Assembly (NCBI GenBank): GCA_916048095.2 | Contig: OU696575.1 | Span: forward strand, 7,881,001 to 7,945,000 | Origin: Sacculina carcini | Taxonomy: Eukaryota; Arthropoda; Thecostraca; Sacculinidae | Direction of reading: 5' to 3' | Length of the DNA: 64,000 nucleotides | Part shown: positions 55,166 to 64,000 of the stretch, in pieces | Layout of the letters: each line of letters begins with the position of its first letter | How positions within the stretch are numbered: the first letter of the stretch is position 1 | The notes under the pieces: generated by a model | What the model saw: only the letters and a program-made list of their open reading frames with translations | The model's database searches: none | What the model was told of the DNA's origin: nothing | Made by a program: the position numbers and the translations under genes

Positions 55166-55559
55166 ATTAAAAATCCAACATTCTCATAATTCCAGATCTC
55201 ATAAAAATGGATATCCTTGTACATATGTTTGAAGCATACCGCAATAAACTTCTACCCAACTTGCAAAATTGTTTTCAGATAAATATGATGTTTTTGTTGT
55301 TGTTGTTAATTAAGGTTACTGCACATAGCCAAATTAGGCTCAAGTGCATGTTGACCAGAATGTCACATGATCAAGTTATTTTCCCCGCGGAAGAATTGAT
55401 TTACATATTTGGGTATGATTAAGCCGCACGTTAGTGCAAATTCTTAAATGCAAGATACTGAGTGTGTTGAATTGTAATATTGTCCACTGGTGACCGGTTT
55501 CAAATCTTATCAATAAGAGATGATTGAATGAGGAATTGGCAGAGATATGGAGTGAACCT
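55166..55559. other. AT-rich DNA, nothing identified
   Basis: Possibly the rest of the LINE fragment 3' part (KNGYPCTYV-like remains at 55205). No clear gene. Confidence 0.35.
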
Positions 55560-55995
55560 GTAGTCGTACAAGACTTGCAGGAATTTGCAAGAACTAACTT
55601 CGCCGTATTTGAAAGACTGAACTGGTGCGGCAGATCTTCATGAAAGCGATGCCTGAATCAGCAGCTCCGTTTCTACAGTTCCTACCGGCAGACACAACTC
55701 TTGAAACACTTGCAAGTACAGCCGACAGAGTGATATCATCACTGACGAAAGCGACAGCTCTGATAACCACTGTAAGTGACCACACAGGCCACACAGAGCG
55801 CCAGTGCGAAACTACAGGTGGGAGCTGCACACAATATATGGCCAACGCAAGGGAACTAGCGGCGGTCAAACGTCAGCTGGACGACATTCAGCGCCATCTG
55901 CAGCGACTATCCGTGTAACCACGTCGCCCCACCTCTTCAACACAGCGCGTACAGAAGCGTTCACAGTCTCGAGATCGATCGGCGAAGCTCGAAGA
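55560..55995 (+). pseudogene. gypsy gag fragment
   Basis: LVRQIFMKAMPESAAPFLQF and TTLETLASTADRVISSLTKA are the last helices of Mag/CsRn1 gag (LRQLFLxRLPxxVxxxL, LDxLAxxADxI), followed by a basic Ser/Arg tail (about 55940-55985). It ends where a LINE tail begins. Confidence 0.7.
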
Positions 55996-55996
55996 C

Positions 55997-57797
55997 AACA
56001 ACAACAACAACAACAACAACTACAACAGCAAACCATGTATTTGATATAGCGCACTAATTTGCAAAGGCACGAAAACGTACACAATAGAGCAAAATAAGGT
56101 ATAAAAAGTGATAGGGGCTAAAAAAATAAATTAAATGAGCTGAAGCGACAAGGCACACAGAAAAATCAAGAGCAGGAAATATATACAACAATCAAGAAAA
56201 TCAAGAAAATATATACAGCGCATGATCAGAGGCGAGAGAAAATAAACGAATGGGATCAGAGAAGTGTAGCTGACAGAGAAAATATTACATTTTGGGGTTG
56301 AGAGATAAGCCAAAAAAAGTATCAGCAATTTCTATAGGGGTAAGTGGGCGGCGACGGAAAAGACAGTAAGTATATATGAAGGGAAGCCGAAAAGGAGCAG
56401 TAGGATGTCTCCTGTAGAATGCGATGAGCAAGAGAGTTATAAAGTCGGGTAGCAGAAGAGTAGAAAGATTTGGCTGACCAGTTAGACTCGTGGTCAGCAG
56501 GAAGACATACGAGGGGCACAGGACGGCGACTTAAAGGACGACCAGAGGGAGTTAGAAGCGAATACAGGTAAGAAAGTGGAGAAGGAGTATGGAGAAGTTT
56601 ATAGACAATGCAGCACAGCTTATGGTGGACACTGGACAGAGCAGGCAACCAGTCAAGTTTACGAATATCGGCGGATATGGGTGACTTGGGGGGAAGACGA
56701 AGGACAAAGCGGCAAGAAAGATTTATAATTGACTGGAGAGAGCGGATGGATTTTAGAGGAAGGTGAAAGATAAAGAATTGCAGTAATCGATATGCGAAAA
56801 AATATATGAATTAACTAGGAGTAGAGCGGATGCATCAACAAGATGAGAGCGGATCGGGTACAATTGACGTAGACCAAAACGACAGGAACGTGTAATTTTG
56901 AAAATGTGTTGAGCAAATGTCAGTGTGGGGACAAGTTGGATTCCTAGATTACGAATTTGTGAGGAAAGAGGTAGATCTAATGAACATAGAGTAATTTTGG
57001 GAGGATGGAAAAGAAGATAAGCAGTTTTCTCAGGGTTCAGTAGAATATTTTGAGAGGATGCCCACTCAGCTATGTGGGAGAGAAGTATAGGACTTAGGTT
57101 AGTATTGGCCAAAGAGAAAGGAAAATAGATTTGTATGTAATCCGCATATATGTGAAAAGAGATGGGATAGCTGCGGAGAATAGGACAGAGGGAGAAAACG
57201 TACAGATTGAAAAGAAGGGGACCGAGAAGGAAGCCCTGTGGGACTCCGGATACAAGTGATCGAGGTGAGAAACGTTCAGAATTACAACGCACAGAATAGG
57301 AGTGATCAGTGAGATAGGAGGACATGAGAGATAGCGCGGAGGAGAAGACACCAATATGGCATAGGTCATCACAAGGAATTGAGTGGTTGTGGAGGTCGAA
57401 TGCTGAGGAAAAGTTAAGAGAGATGAAGAGAACAGATTGGCCTGAAGAGAAAGAAGCGAAAATGTCATTCAGTAGAGACAGAAGGAGGGTTTCAGTTGAA
57501 TTATTAGAGATAAACCAGACTGGCAGGGATCGAGAGCAGAATATATACAAGGGCGAAGTTGAGAAAGGATAGCAGCTTCCAAAAGTTTAGAAGGCAGAGG
57601 GAGCAAGGAGATGGGTCTGTAACTGCTCGGAGTGTTGAAATCAAGGGAAAGATTCTTAAGGATGAGAGAAACAATGGCATGCTTGGAGGCCAGAAAAGTC
57701 CCGTGGAGAAAAGAGGAGTTTACCAAATGTGTAAGAATAGGGGCAAGGAGTAGAATGGAGTCAAGAAGTGCAGGAAAATTGATTGCATCTGAAGGAC
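55997..57797 (-). pseudogene. CR1/L2-type LINE copy, 5'-truncated
   Basis: Close relative of 25414-28039. 57797-57469: RCPSDAINFPALLDSILL and RPISLLPLPSKLLEAAIL. 57550-56753: VSGVPQGFLLGPLLFNLYV, FHIYADYIQIYFP (YADD changed to YADY, dead) and thumb. 56648-56322: C-terminal part. (CAA)n at 55999-56020 is the (TTG)n tail. It sits in the gypsy gag fragment on one side and repeat X on the other. Confidence 0.87.
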
Positions 57798-57811
57798 ATC
57801 TATACCTTTTA

Positions 57812-57980
57812 CAATTTAATTTGTACCAACTGAAATCAAAGTTGTCCCAACTGAAATCAAAATTGTCCCAACTGAGATCAAAATTGTCCCAACTGAAATC
57901 AAAGTTGTCCCAACTGAAATCAAAGTTGTCCCAACTGAAATCAAAATTGTCCAAACTGAAATCAGAATTGTCCCAGCTAG
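57812..57980. repeat. Repeat X, left arm: ~20-bp tandem repeats
   Basis: About eight copies of 'gtcccaactgaaatcaaa.tt', starting acaatttaatttgtaccaactg. The right arm of the copy at 17410-17475 matches it in reverse. The peptide LKSKLSQLKSKLSQ and its complement SWDNFDFSWDNFDF are artefacts of the 21-bp period. Confidence 0.85.
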
Positions 57981-58125
57981 AACCACAATGTATGTTATTG
58001 ATTTTACATTTAATATTAAACTTAATTGTTTTCAGTACATTATTGTATTTCAAATGAAAAATTGAGCATTAGTCGTAAAACATAGATATGTACTACTTAC
58101 TATGTACTATACAATTATGTGCTAT

Positions 58126-58133
58126 GGTATGTA
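58126..58133. repeat. hAT target duplication, left (ggtatgta)
   Basis: Identical to 62565-62572. Confidence 0.92.
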
Positions 58134-59118
58134 TAGGGCTGTCAAAAAAGTAACCTAAAAATCAGAAAGAAGTAACTTTATTTTTGAGAAAAAGCAACCT
58201 AAAAAAGTAACCCAAAAAACCTATGAGTTTTAATGTTATTATCACTTTTGTATCGCTTTATCACATGTTTATCACGCCTTTAATGATTAGTGTGCTATAT
58301 GAAATACACGGTTTGTTTGATGTTTGTTCTTGAACATAAAAAGTAACCTAATAACCAATAACGTAACCTAAAAAGAACCTCCTTCAAAAAAGGTCAAGTT
58401 CTGTTTGCAGTTCTGAAGGAAGAAAATACACCAGTCGTTCTTTTCTATTCTCTTTCCGAGTTGGTACTATTTTTCCGCCTTCTCTACGATCTGGAACCAT
58501 TTTTACAACAAACCACCAATTATATTAAGTCTAATATGATTTGGCTAAGCTCGCAAAAAGGAGCATAACCATCAAAATGTAGCTGAAAGTGGAAAGCTAA
58601 TACAAATGCGAAAAACAATAATTGCAAATGTAAATATTCTTAGTGATGGTCGCAATAATGTTCTTTATATTGTTTCAATGGAACCTTTTATCCAATAGAG
58701 CATGCTACACCTTGTATATTTGTGTGAGCGTAAACACTGCATGTGTGAATGCCCCCGTCCTCCCATATGTAGCACCCTGTGCTCACAGTCTTATAAATGT
58801 CAAACGTGGGAATATGGCACAATATCACGCCCTGAAAATCACGTGCTAATTCCTGTTCAAGTAAATGCGTACTGTCAAGTGCTACAGTGCAGTATCAGGT
58901 ATAGACAGCTCACACATCGTACTATACCACGCTCCAAACATCTCCCTCCGGTTCGTGGACATTTCCTAAAATGGAACGAAGCTGTCCTGCGTACCCAAAA
59001 ACGTGTACATATTGTGTAGTACAGATAATAACATGAATATTATTTGCTAAATCCTAACAGCAGAAATTTTGACATTTCTTGATCTTCAGACCTATTACTC
59101 CATCTCTTTTCCTACTTT

Positions 59119-59128
59119 ATCCTCATAT
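59119..59128. repeat. RTE LINE target duplication, left (atcctcatat)
   Basis: Identical to 62287-62296 after the ATC tail. Confidence 0.85.
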
Positions 59129-62100
59129 CGTGTGCGCGCAGCCGTGGGGTGAGCACGTGTGCGTGCTTTGTCCTCGCTGGCGGTGACTGCGGCTCCGAGT
59201 GTTTGTCTCTGTGAATTGTGTGCGTTGTGTCTGTTTGTGTGTGTATGTGCTTAATGGCTCATCGCTGTAGGCGCACGCACCCGCATGGGCGCAGGCCAGG
59301 TTCCAGGAGCGCTCGCTCGTTGGACCCGCGGAGTGCCATCCGGGGCCATGAGGCTGTCTACCCAGCCCATGCAAACGCCGTAGCAACTTTCAACGTCCGT
59401 TCTCTTACAGATGACCGAAAACTGCAGGAGTTGGCTCGACTTGGTGCCGACCTGCGTATCCACATAATCGCGGTGCAGGAACACCGGCGGTTCTTACCAG
59501 CAACACAACCCAATTCGGGCAATGTTTTCACTTCCGTGCACGTATCAGCCGGATGGACTTTTTGGTTCGCGTCCGCTTCACAGGCAGGCGTCGGCGGTGT
59601 TGGTTTCCTACTATCACCGACAGCATCACAGGCGTTGTTAAAGTTCGAAGCTCTACACGAGAGAATCGCCGCGGCTACCTTTCAACTCGCCAAAAACCGC
59701 CTTCATGTCGCCTCTGTTTACATGCCAACTGCGTGTGCCAATGACCTTACAACTACAATGGAATGTCTGGACGTTCTGTCATCGTACTTAGAAACCCGAC
59801 CACGACGCGACGTCTCATGTCTGGCCGGAGATTTTAACGCAGACTTGTCAAATTGTGTGCGTACGCTACATGGCTACCCACAATACAACTCAGAACACAC
59901 AAAAGCTATCGACACTTTTGCTGTTAGCAGTGAACTTACTCCGGTCAACGGCTATATGCGGCTTAAGCGAAGTCACTTGCCAACATTTTTCGGCCCACGT
60001 CAACGCAAGGCACGCTTAGACTACATTTTCATCGGTGATAGATACCGCCGCATAATGGGCCGTGTGCGTGTAATCCGACCCAAATGTGTGATCTCCGACC
60101 ATGCTTTGATTGTTTGCACATTGAAGACACAGCTGTGGCGCCGGCACCAGCGGCCCAGTCCGATCGCAAGACCTGACTGGAGCGGTCTGTGGAAGTGCGG
60201 CACGCGGGGAAGGTTTGTTGCGACTGTGAACAATCGCATTGTCAGGAATGGTGACGACTTCGGTGATTTGACTGCAGCATTCCGTTTCGCGGCCGACTGT
60301 ACGATTCCAAAGCAGCGTAGAGGTCGACGATCGTCACTCTGGAACAACCCAGAAATCGCTGCCCTCCGGCGAGCAGCTCTGACGCATAATAGCGATGAGC
60401 AGTTACTGAAAGTCAACCGACTGTTGCAAGCACACACACTGCATCAAGAAAACACAGTGCGCCGCATGGCGGAGCAAATCATGCTTCATCTCGAGGCAGG
60501 CAGAAGTGCCTCCATGTGGCAGATGATCAACGATCTTAGCGGCAGAAAACGAGCGGCTCCGAGCATCACGTCAGCCGAGAGCATCGACGAACGCATAAAT
60601 TCGACAATGCGTCACTTTTCGGAGCTTTTGAACCGACAGACTCAATCCGAAGAGTTACAGCAGCCTGCTTCACTACCAGATATGCCTGTCATGTCACATC
60701 ACGAAGTATCGCTCTGCGAGCTGACTTCGGCTGTCAATTCTGCGGCGTGCGGTAAATCAGCAGGGTTCGACGGCATCCCAGTGGACGTTTGGAAAGTCGA
60801 CGAGCTGACGCATCTGCTGCTGCCCTTTGTGAACAGCGTTGTAAACTACGCATGCCCACCAGAAGAATGGCTCAGGTCAGTAATAATAACCATTCCGAAG
60901 AAATCTGGCAACATGGAGCTGCATAACCTCCGAGGAATCTCGCTGATGCCATCTGCCACCAAACTCTATAATCGAGTGATGTTAAATCGTTTACGCCAGC
61001 ATATCGACAGCAATATTCTACCCGCACAGTCTGGTTTTCGTCCCAACAGAGGCACAACAGAACAAATTATCTGTCTCAAAATGTGCATGGAGGACGCCAC
61101 TGTGAGGAAAAAGTCGTTATGTGCGATTGCATTAGATTTCCAAAAAGCATTCGATAGCATCAACCGTTTTGCAATGAAACAGGTGCTCCAGTTTTACTGC
61201 CGCAACAGTGCCCTGGTCGACAGCATAATGTGTTTGTATAATGGATCAACCGCCACTGTGCGCACAGCGCTCGGCGAGACAGCACCGTTTAACACCACTT
61301 CTGGGGTGTTACAGGGCGATACATTGGCGCCCTATCTTTTCGTGTTATGCATTGACTACGTGCTCAGGAGCAGCCTGACCGAGGAAGACGGTTTCACAGT
61401 GCGTCGGCGCCTCTCATCACGACACCCAATGGTCAAGATCACGACGCTGGCATACGCTGACGATGTTGTAATTCTTGCCGACACTCCCGCCGCTGCTCAG
61501 CACCAGATGCACCGCTTCGAGCGCGCAGCTGTTTCTGTCGGCCTGACTCTGAACGAGAAAAAATGCACGGTCTCGCTGATTGGATGCAGTGTATCAGGTA
61601 GCCCTGTTGTACACACAAGCTCGGGTGCGCCACTGCCGACAGTCTCCGAGTGTCGCTACCTGGGCAGTGATGTTCCCAACAGCAAGAGTGCATTCCACCA
61701 CAGACGTCAGCTGGCGTGGGTTGCAGCTCGAAAGTTAAGTGCAGCGTGGAGATCTGACATTTCAACGGCCTGCAAAGTGAAGCTTTTTCGCGCGTGCGTA
61801 CAGACCGTACTGTTGTACGGAGGTGAAAGCTGGTCGCTGACGAAAACTCTGGAGGCAGAAATCAACGCCGGACAGCGGGCACTGTTGAGGTATTGTATTA
61901 ATGTGCGCTACCCACAAACTATCTCCAGTGCAGCCCTGTACGCCACCAGCAAGTTGTCGGCCGCCAGTGTTTTGTTGCGTCGGAGGCGACTCCAGTTGCT
62001 TGGGCATGTACTGCGCCGACCCGAGTCGCCGATGGCAATCGTTTTTGTCAACGCACCAACAGAACCCCTGCGCAGAGGCAGAGCCAGTCGCCAAACCCTG

Positions 62101-62286
62101 CGTCAAGTGCTAGACGACGACCTCACAGAGATAGGCATCACGACAGCAGAGGCGGCGACTCAGGCCAAAGACAGTGTCCGGTGGGCCAACCTCCTGAAAA
62201 CGCTGTAACACGGCTGATCTGATTGTTGCTACGGGCGAGATGTGTGCCTTTTTTTGCATATGTCACTCTTCGCATCATCATCATCA
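59129..62286 (+). mobile_element. Full-length RTE-type LINE, 3,158 bp
   Basis: Bounded by 10-bp duplications (atcctcatat). It has a short GC-rich 5' UTR, one ORF, a very short 3' UTR (62209-62270) and an (ATC)n tail (about 62273-62286). This compact build is typical of RTE elements. It lies inside the hAT-like element and so is younger than that insertion. Confidence 0.9.
59254..62208 (+). CDS. RTE-type ORF: APE endonuclease and reverse transcriptase, intact
   Basis: 984 codons from ATG 59254 (ATG 59245 is the alternative; the frame opens further upstream but without an ATG). Endonuclease ~residues 40-290: ATFNVRSLTDDRKLQ, IAVQEHRRF (Glu), LAGDFNADLS (Asp, Asn), KARLDYIFIGD and VISDHALIV (Asp-His). 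RT ~490-780: AGFDGIPVDVWK, NLRGISLMPSATKLYNRVM, SGFRPNRGTTEQI, ALDFQKAFDSIN, GVLQGDTLAPYLF, TLAYADDVVILAD (YADD). The thumb and tail follow (ECRYLGSDVPN, LLYGGESWSLT, RRRLQLLGHVLRR). All catalytic residues are present and no stop or frameshift interrupts it. The protein nicks the target and copies its RNA at the nick (target-primed reverse transcription). Probably still competent or very recently so. Confidence 0.9.
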   Translation: MAHRCRRTHPHGRRPGSRSARSLDPRSAIRGHEAVYPAHANAVATFNVRSLTDDRKLQELARLGADLRIHIIAVQEHRRFLPATQPNSGNVFTSVHVSAGWTFWFASASQAGVGGVGFLLSPTASQALLKFEALHERIAAATFQLAKNRLHVASVYMPTACANDLTTTMECLDVLSSYLETRPRRDVSCLAGDFNADLSNCVRTLHGYPQYNSEHTKAIDTFAVSSELTPVNGYMRLKRSHLPTFFGPRQRKARLDYIFIGDRYRRIMGRVRVIRPKCVISDHALIVCTLKTQLWRRHQRPSPIARPDWSGLWKCGTRGRFVATVNNRIVRNGDDFGDLTAAFRFAADCTIPKQRRGRRSSLWNNPEIAALRRAALTHNSDEQLLKVNRLLQAHTLHQENTVRRMAEQIMLHLEAGRSASMWQMINDLSGRKRAAPSITSAESIDERINSTMRHFSELLNRQTQSEELQQPASLPDMPVMSHHEVSLCELTSAVNSAACGKSAGFDGIPVDVWKVDELTHLLLPFVNSVVNYACPPEEWLRSVIITIPKKSGNMELHNLRGISLMPSATKLYNRVMLNRLRQHIDSNILPAQSGFRPNRGTTEQIICLKMCMEDATVRKKSLCAIALDFQKAFDSINRFAMKQVLQFYCRNSALVDSIMCLYNGSTATVRTALGETAPFNTTSGVLQGDTLAPYLFVLCIDYVLRSSLTEEDGFTVRRRLSSRHPMVKITTLAYADDVVILADTPAAAQHQMHRFERAAVSVGLTLNEKKCTVSLIGCSVSGSPVVHTSSGAPLPTVSECRYLGSDVPNSKSAFHHRRQLAWVAARKLSAAWRSDISTACKVKLFRACVQTVLLYGGESWSLTKTLEAEINAGQRALLRYCINVRYPQTISSAALYATSKLSAASVLLRRRRLQLLGHVLRRPESPMAIVFVNAPTEPLRRGRASRQTLRQVLDDDLTEIGITTAEAATQAKDSVRWANLLKTL

Positions 62287-62296
62287 ATCCTCATAT
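62287..62296. repeat. RTE LINE target duplication, right (atcctcatat)
   Basis: Partner of 59119-59128. Confidence 0.85.
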
Positions 62297-62564
62297 ATAC
62301 CGTTTTTGTGCCTCTTATCTGCAAAAAGTCACCAAACTCCGTGGTAAGCTTACCTAATAACAAGAAAAATATCAAAAGATAACCTGAGGATAAAAAAGTA
62401 ACCTAAAAAGCAAAAAAGAAACCTAACGATGAAAAAGTAACTTTTGGTAACCTAATAACTTTTTAAATAATTATTGTATACAACTTTTTCATGCAGTTTT
62501 AGGTAGCTCATGAAAAAGTGACCTTCAGGTGAAAAAGTAACTTTATTAACTTTTGACAGCCCTA

Positions 62565-62572
62565 GGTATGTA
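62565..62572. repeat. hAT target duplication, right (ggtatgta)
   Basis: Partner of 58126-58133. Confidence 0.92.
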
Positions 62573-62805
62573 CTACAATTACAATGCAGATATGTACCGT
62601 ACGTACTTACTTTATGAGGAACTCTATCAGCCAATATATCAATGTCACGTATATACCACCAGCGCGTGTACTTAAATTCTAGCAAAAAGCAAGATATCTC
62701 AACTCAACACAATCACAACGCAACATGGCCCACTAAAACACCTTCACTAACAAACACGCACGAACGTTCTGCGCAAACAACTGCCCCATGGCGCAATTTA
62801 CCCCT
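62573..62805. repeat. Repeat X, right part (truncated)
   Basis: 62700-62790 matches 17285-17395 (cacaatcacaac..aacat, gttctgcgcaaaca). The right arm repeats are missing because another LINE begins at ~62806. Confidence 0.6.
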
Positions 62806-63271
62806 GCGGTAGGGGGGTTAGAATTCTGCCGCCGTAGCTGCTGCTTGTCGTAAAAGGCGACTAAAGGCAGACATGTCTGGTCAGGCTTCGGCCTGCTACT
62901 GGTAACATGTAACCCGGTACAACCAGCCGCATGGTCGAAATGTCGGCGACCAATCCGGCCCCCCACTGGCCTATGCCAGTGAGGAGGGTGGCCAGACACC
63001 CAGCAGGAAGAAAATCAAGACCTGTCAAAGGGCGGATGAGCTGTTTAGCAGCCAACGGCCATCTGGAAACCCTCCCCCGTCGGATCGGCAAACAGGATCC
63101 TGGCCGCTGAGTGTCACGTCGCCCGGGGTATAGTGGTGGCGTGACGCAACACTCGTCTTTGGCCTGCGCGTCGAACCCCGACGGGGCCGCTGTTTGTTTC
63201 CTCGACAGTGGAAAGAATGGTCCGACGCCGACACGGGTGGCCGTATAGGGATCAAGAGGGTCAAGGGTGAG
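62806..63271 (+). other. 5' UTR of a LINE
   Basis: GC-rich, with gaattctgccgccgtagctg and tgcttgtcgtaaaaggcgac, strings I associate with the 5' UTRs of invertebrate I/Jockey-group LINEs. Short inverted repeats (gcctatgccagtgaggagg region) suggest RNA structure. Minus-strand frames here are shadows. Confidence 0.5.
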
Positions 63272-64000
63272 ATGCCTGGTGCTCGAGGGGGTCCCGCCCG
63301 GTGCAGTGTCCGCCGTTTGCAGTGGGGCTGCAGCTGCCGGGTCCAGAACACCCCAACTGCTGGTCGTCCATCGGGCGATCGGCCACGGCCGCCGAAAGGT
63401 GGCCGTACTCTGAGCCACATGCACTACGAGAGTCGTGTTGCACCTGTGCCGATGGTGCTGGTTTTTACCAGCACCAATGAACACGTGACGTTGTCCTCGC
63501 TGAACCCATTCCGTCGTCTGGATGGGTTCAAGAAGATTGGAGACGCGCCTGTTGAAGCCAGCCGACAGAGAGACGGTTCTCTGCTGGTCAAGTATGAAAC
63601 TGAGACGGCAGCAGCCCGCGCGATGAAGGCCGACACTTTTCGGTATCGCGTGGGATCGGGCAATGAGAAACGTTGGATGAGCACCCCCATCTCGGTGTGT
63701 GCGCATTCGACACTTAACCATGCCAGAGGCGTTATGTTTTGTCGTGCGCTAGAGGGTGTTGAGAACGAGGATATATGCGACGGATCGGCATCCCAAGGTG
63801 TCATCCGCGTGGAGCGCATCGTCCGGCGGCGTGAGGGTAGCGAGGTGCCGACGCACTCGTTTTTCCACACGTTTGACGTTGTTGATCTGCCGGATGACAC
63901 CAAGGTCGGTGACATCCGTCAGCGTATCCGAGTCCGCCCCTACGTGCCTAACCCGATGCGGTGCTACAAGTGCCAACGTTTCGGACATACGAGCTCACGC
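63272..64000 (+). CDS. LINE gag-like ORF1 (partial, runs off window)
   Basis: Open from ATG 63272 (later in-frame ATGs at 63419 and 63452) to the window end, 243 codons with no stop. The N-terminal ~50 residues are basic and Pro/Arg rich. Then comes a structured region (SLNPFRRLDGFKKIGDAPVE, SLLVKYETETAAARAMKA, SQGVIRVERIVRRREG) with the RRM-like fold expected for Jockey/I-group ORF1. RVRPYVPNPMRC leads into YKCQRFGHTSSR, the first CCHC knuckle, cut by the window edge. The role in the live element is RNA binding in the RNP. No damage is visible in the part seen; ORF2 should follow outside. Confidence 0.83.
   Translation, partial: MPGARGGPARCSVRRLQWGCSCRVQNTPTAGRPSGDRPRPPKGGRTLSHMHYESRVAPVPMVLVFTSTNEHVTLSSLNPFRRLDGFKKIGDAPVEASRQRDGSLLVKYETETAAARAMKADTFRYRVGSGNEKRWMSTPISVCAHSTLNHARGVMFCRALEGVENEDICDGSASQGVIRVERIVRRREGSEVPTHSFFHTFDVVDLPDDTKVGDIRQRIRVRPYVPNPMRCYKCQRFGHTSSR

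Larger units (their letters stand above)
58134..62564. mobile_element. Non-autonomous hAT-like element hosting an RTE LINE
   Basis: The termini TAGGGCTGTCAAAA (58134) and its reverse complement (ending 62564) are perfect for 14 bp, flanked by the 8-bp duplication ggtatgta. Both ends hold many copies of AAGTAACCTAA-like motifs (58150-58380, 62340-62470), mainly in the same direction. Without the LINE it is ~1.26 kb and codes no recognisable transposase, so it must depend on one supplied elsewhere. The stretch 58385-59118 shows nothing known. Confidence 0.9.

Noticed and set aside
57469-58053. Peptide repeat NFDFSWDNFDFSWD
   Set aside because: Read from the ~20-bp arm repeats of repeat X; not a protein.
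59218-59253. N-terminal extension of the RTE ORF from a GTG at 59218
   Set aside because: Nuclear genes start at ATG; the extension is a (GT)-rich stretch. ATG 59254 (or 59245) is a better start.
62861-63721. 286-codon minus-strand frame
   Set aside because: It overlaps the LINE 5' UTR and ORF1 on the other strand and has no recognisable domain. The high GC content explains the lack of stops.

Overview
The window looks like genomic DNA from an invertebrate animal; I cannot name the species. The signs are spliced host exons with GT/AG borders, very AT-rich non-coding DNA, microsatellites, and a metazoan set of transposons: CR1/L2-, Jockey- and RTE-type LINEs, a Penelope-like element, Ty3/gypsy LTR elements of Mag/CsRn1 type, and hAT DNA transposons. 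Almost every long reading frame belongs to a transposon. The only host gene I can support is an annexin on the minus strand, seen as two exons (41880-42076 and 29884-30065). Their splice phases match across an 11.8 kb intron packed with transposons.

Layout. 1-855: 5' end of a LINE whose ORF1 carries a PHD finger (minus, runs off the window). 856-4362: minus-strand copy of a large non-coding repeat, itself hit by a LINE (1205-2995). 4511-5809: Penelope-like element between inverted repeats. 5946-15705: minus-strand Jockey-like LINE split by an 8.2 kb hAT (6150-14374, 8-bp target duplication), which holds a gypsy element and a CR1-like LINE with a 2A-like motif. 15706-20255: LTR-like and LINE debris. 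20256-29103: a broken minus-strand gypsy element interrupted by two LINEs. 29884-42076: the annexin exons and intron. 42936-54590: a plus-strand LINE cut by a 10,046-bp insertion (43584-53629, 9-bp duplication). 55560-57797: gypsy gag remnant plus LINE. 57812-62805: small repeat X holding a hAT-like element (58134-62564), which in turn holds a full-length, apparently intact RTE-type LINE (59129-62286). 62806-64000: 5' UTR and ORF1 of another LINE, running off the window.

The most unusual object is inside the 10-kb insertion. At 50443-52565 a Ty3/gypsy-type integrase reading frame lies between ~490-bp, almost identical inverted terminal repeats with TTAA at both borders. It looks like either a Ginger-like cut-and-paste transposon built from a gypsy 3' end or an aberrant retroelement with inverted LTRs.

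Host exon identity, nesting order and target duplications are read directly from the sequence. Clade names come from remembered motifs and were not tested by any search.
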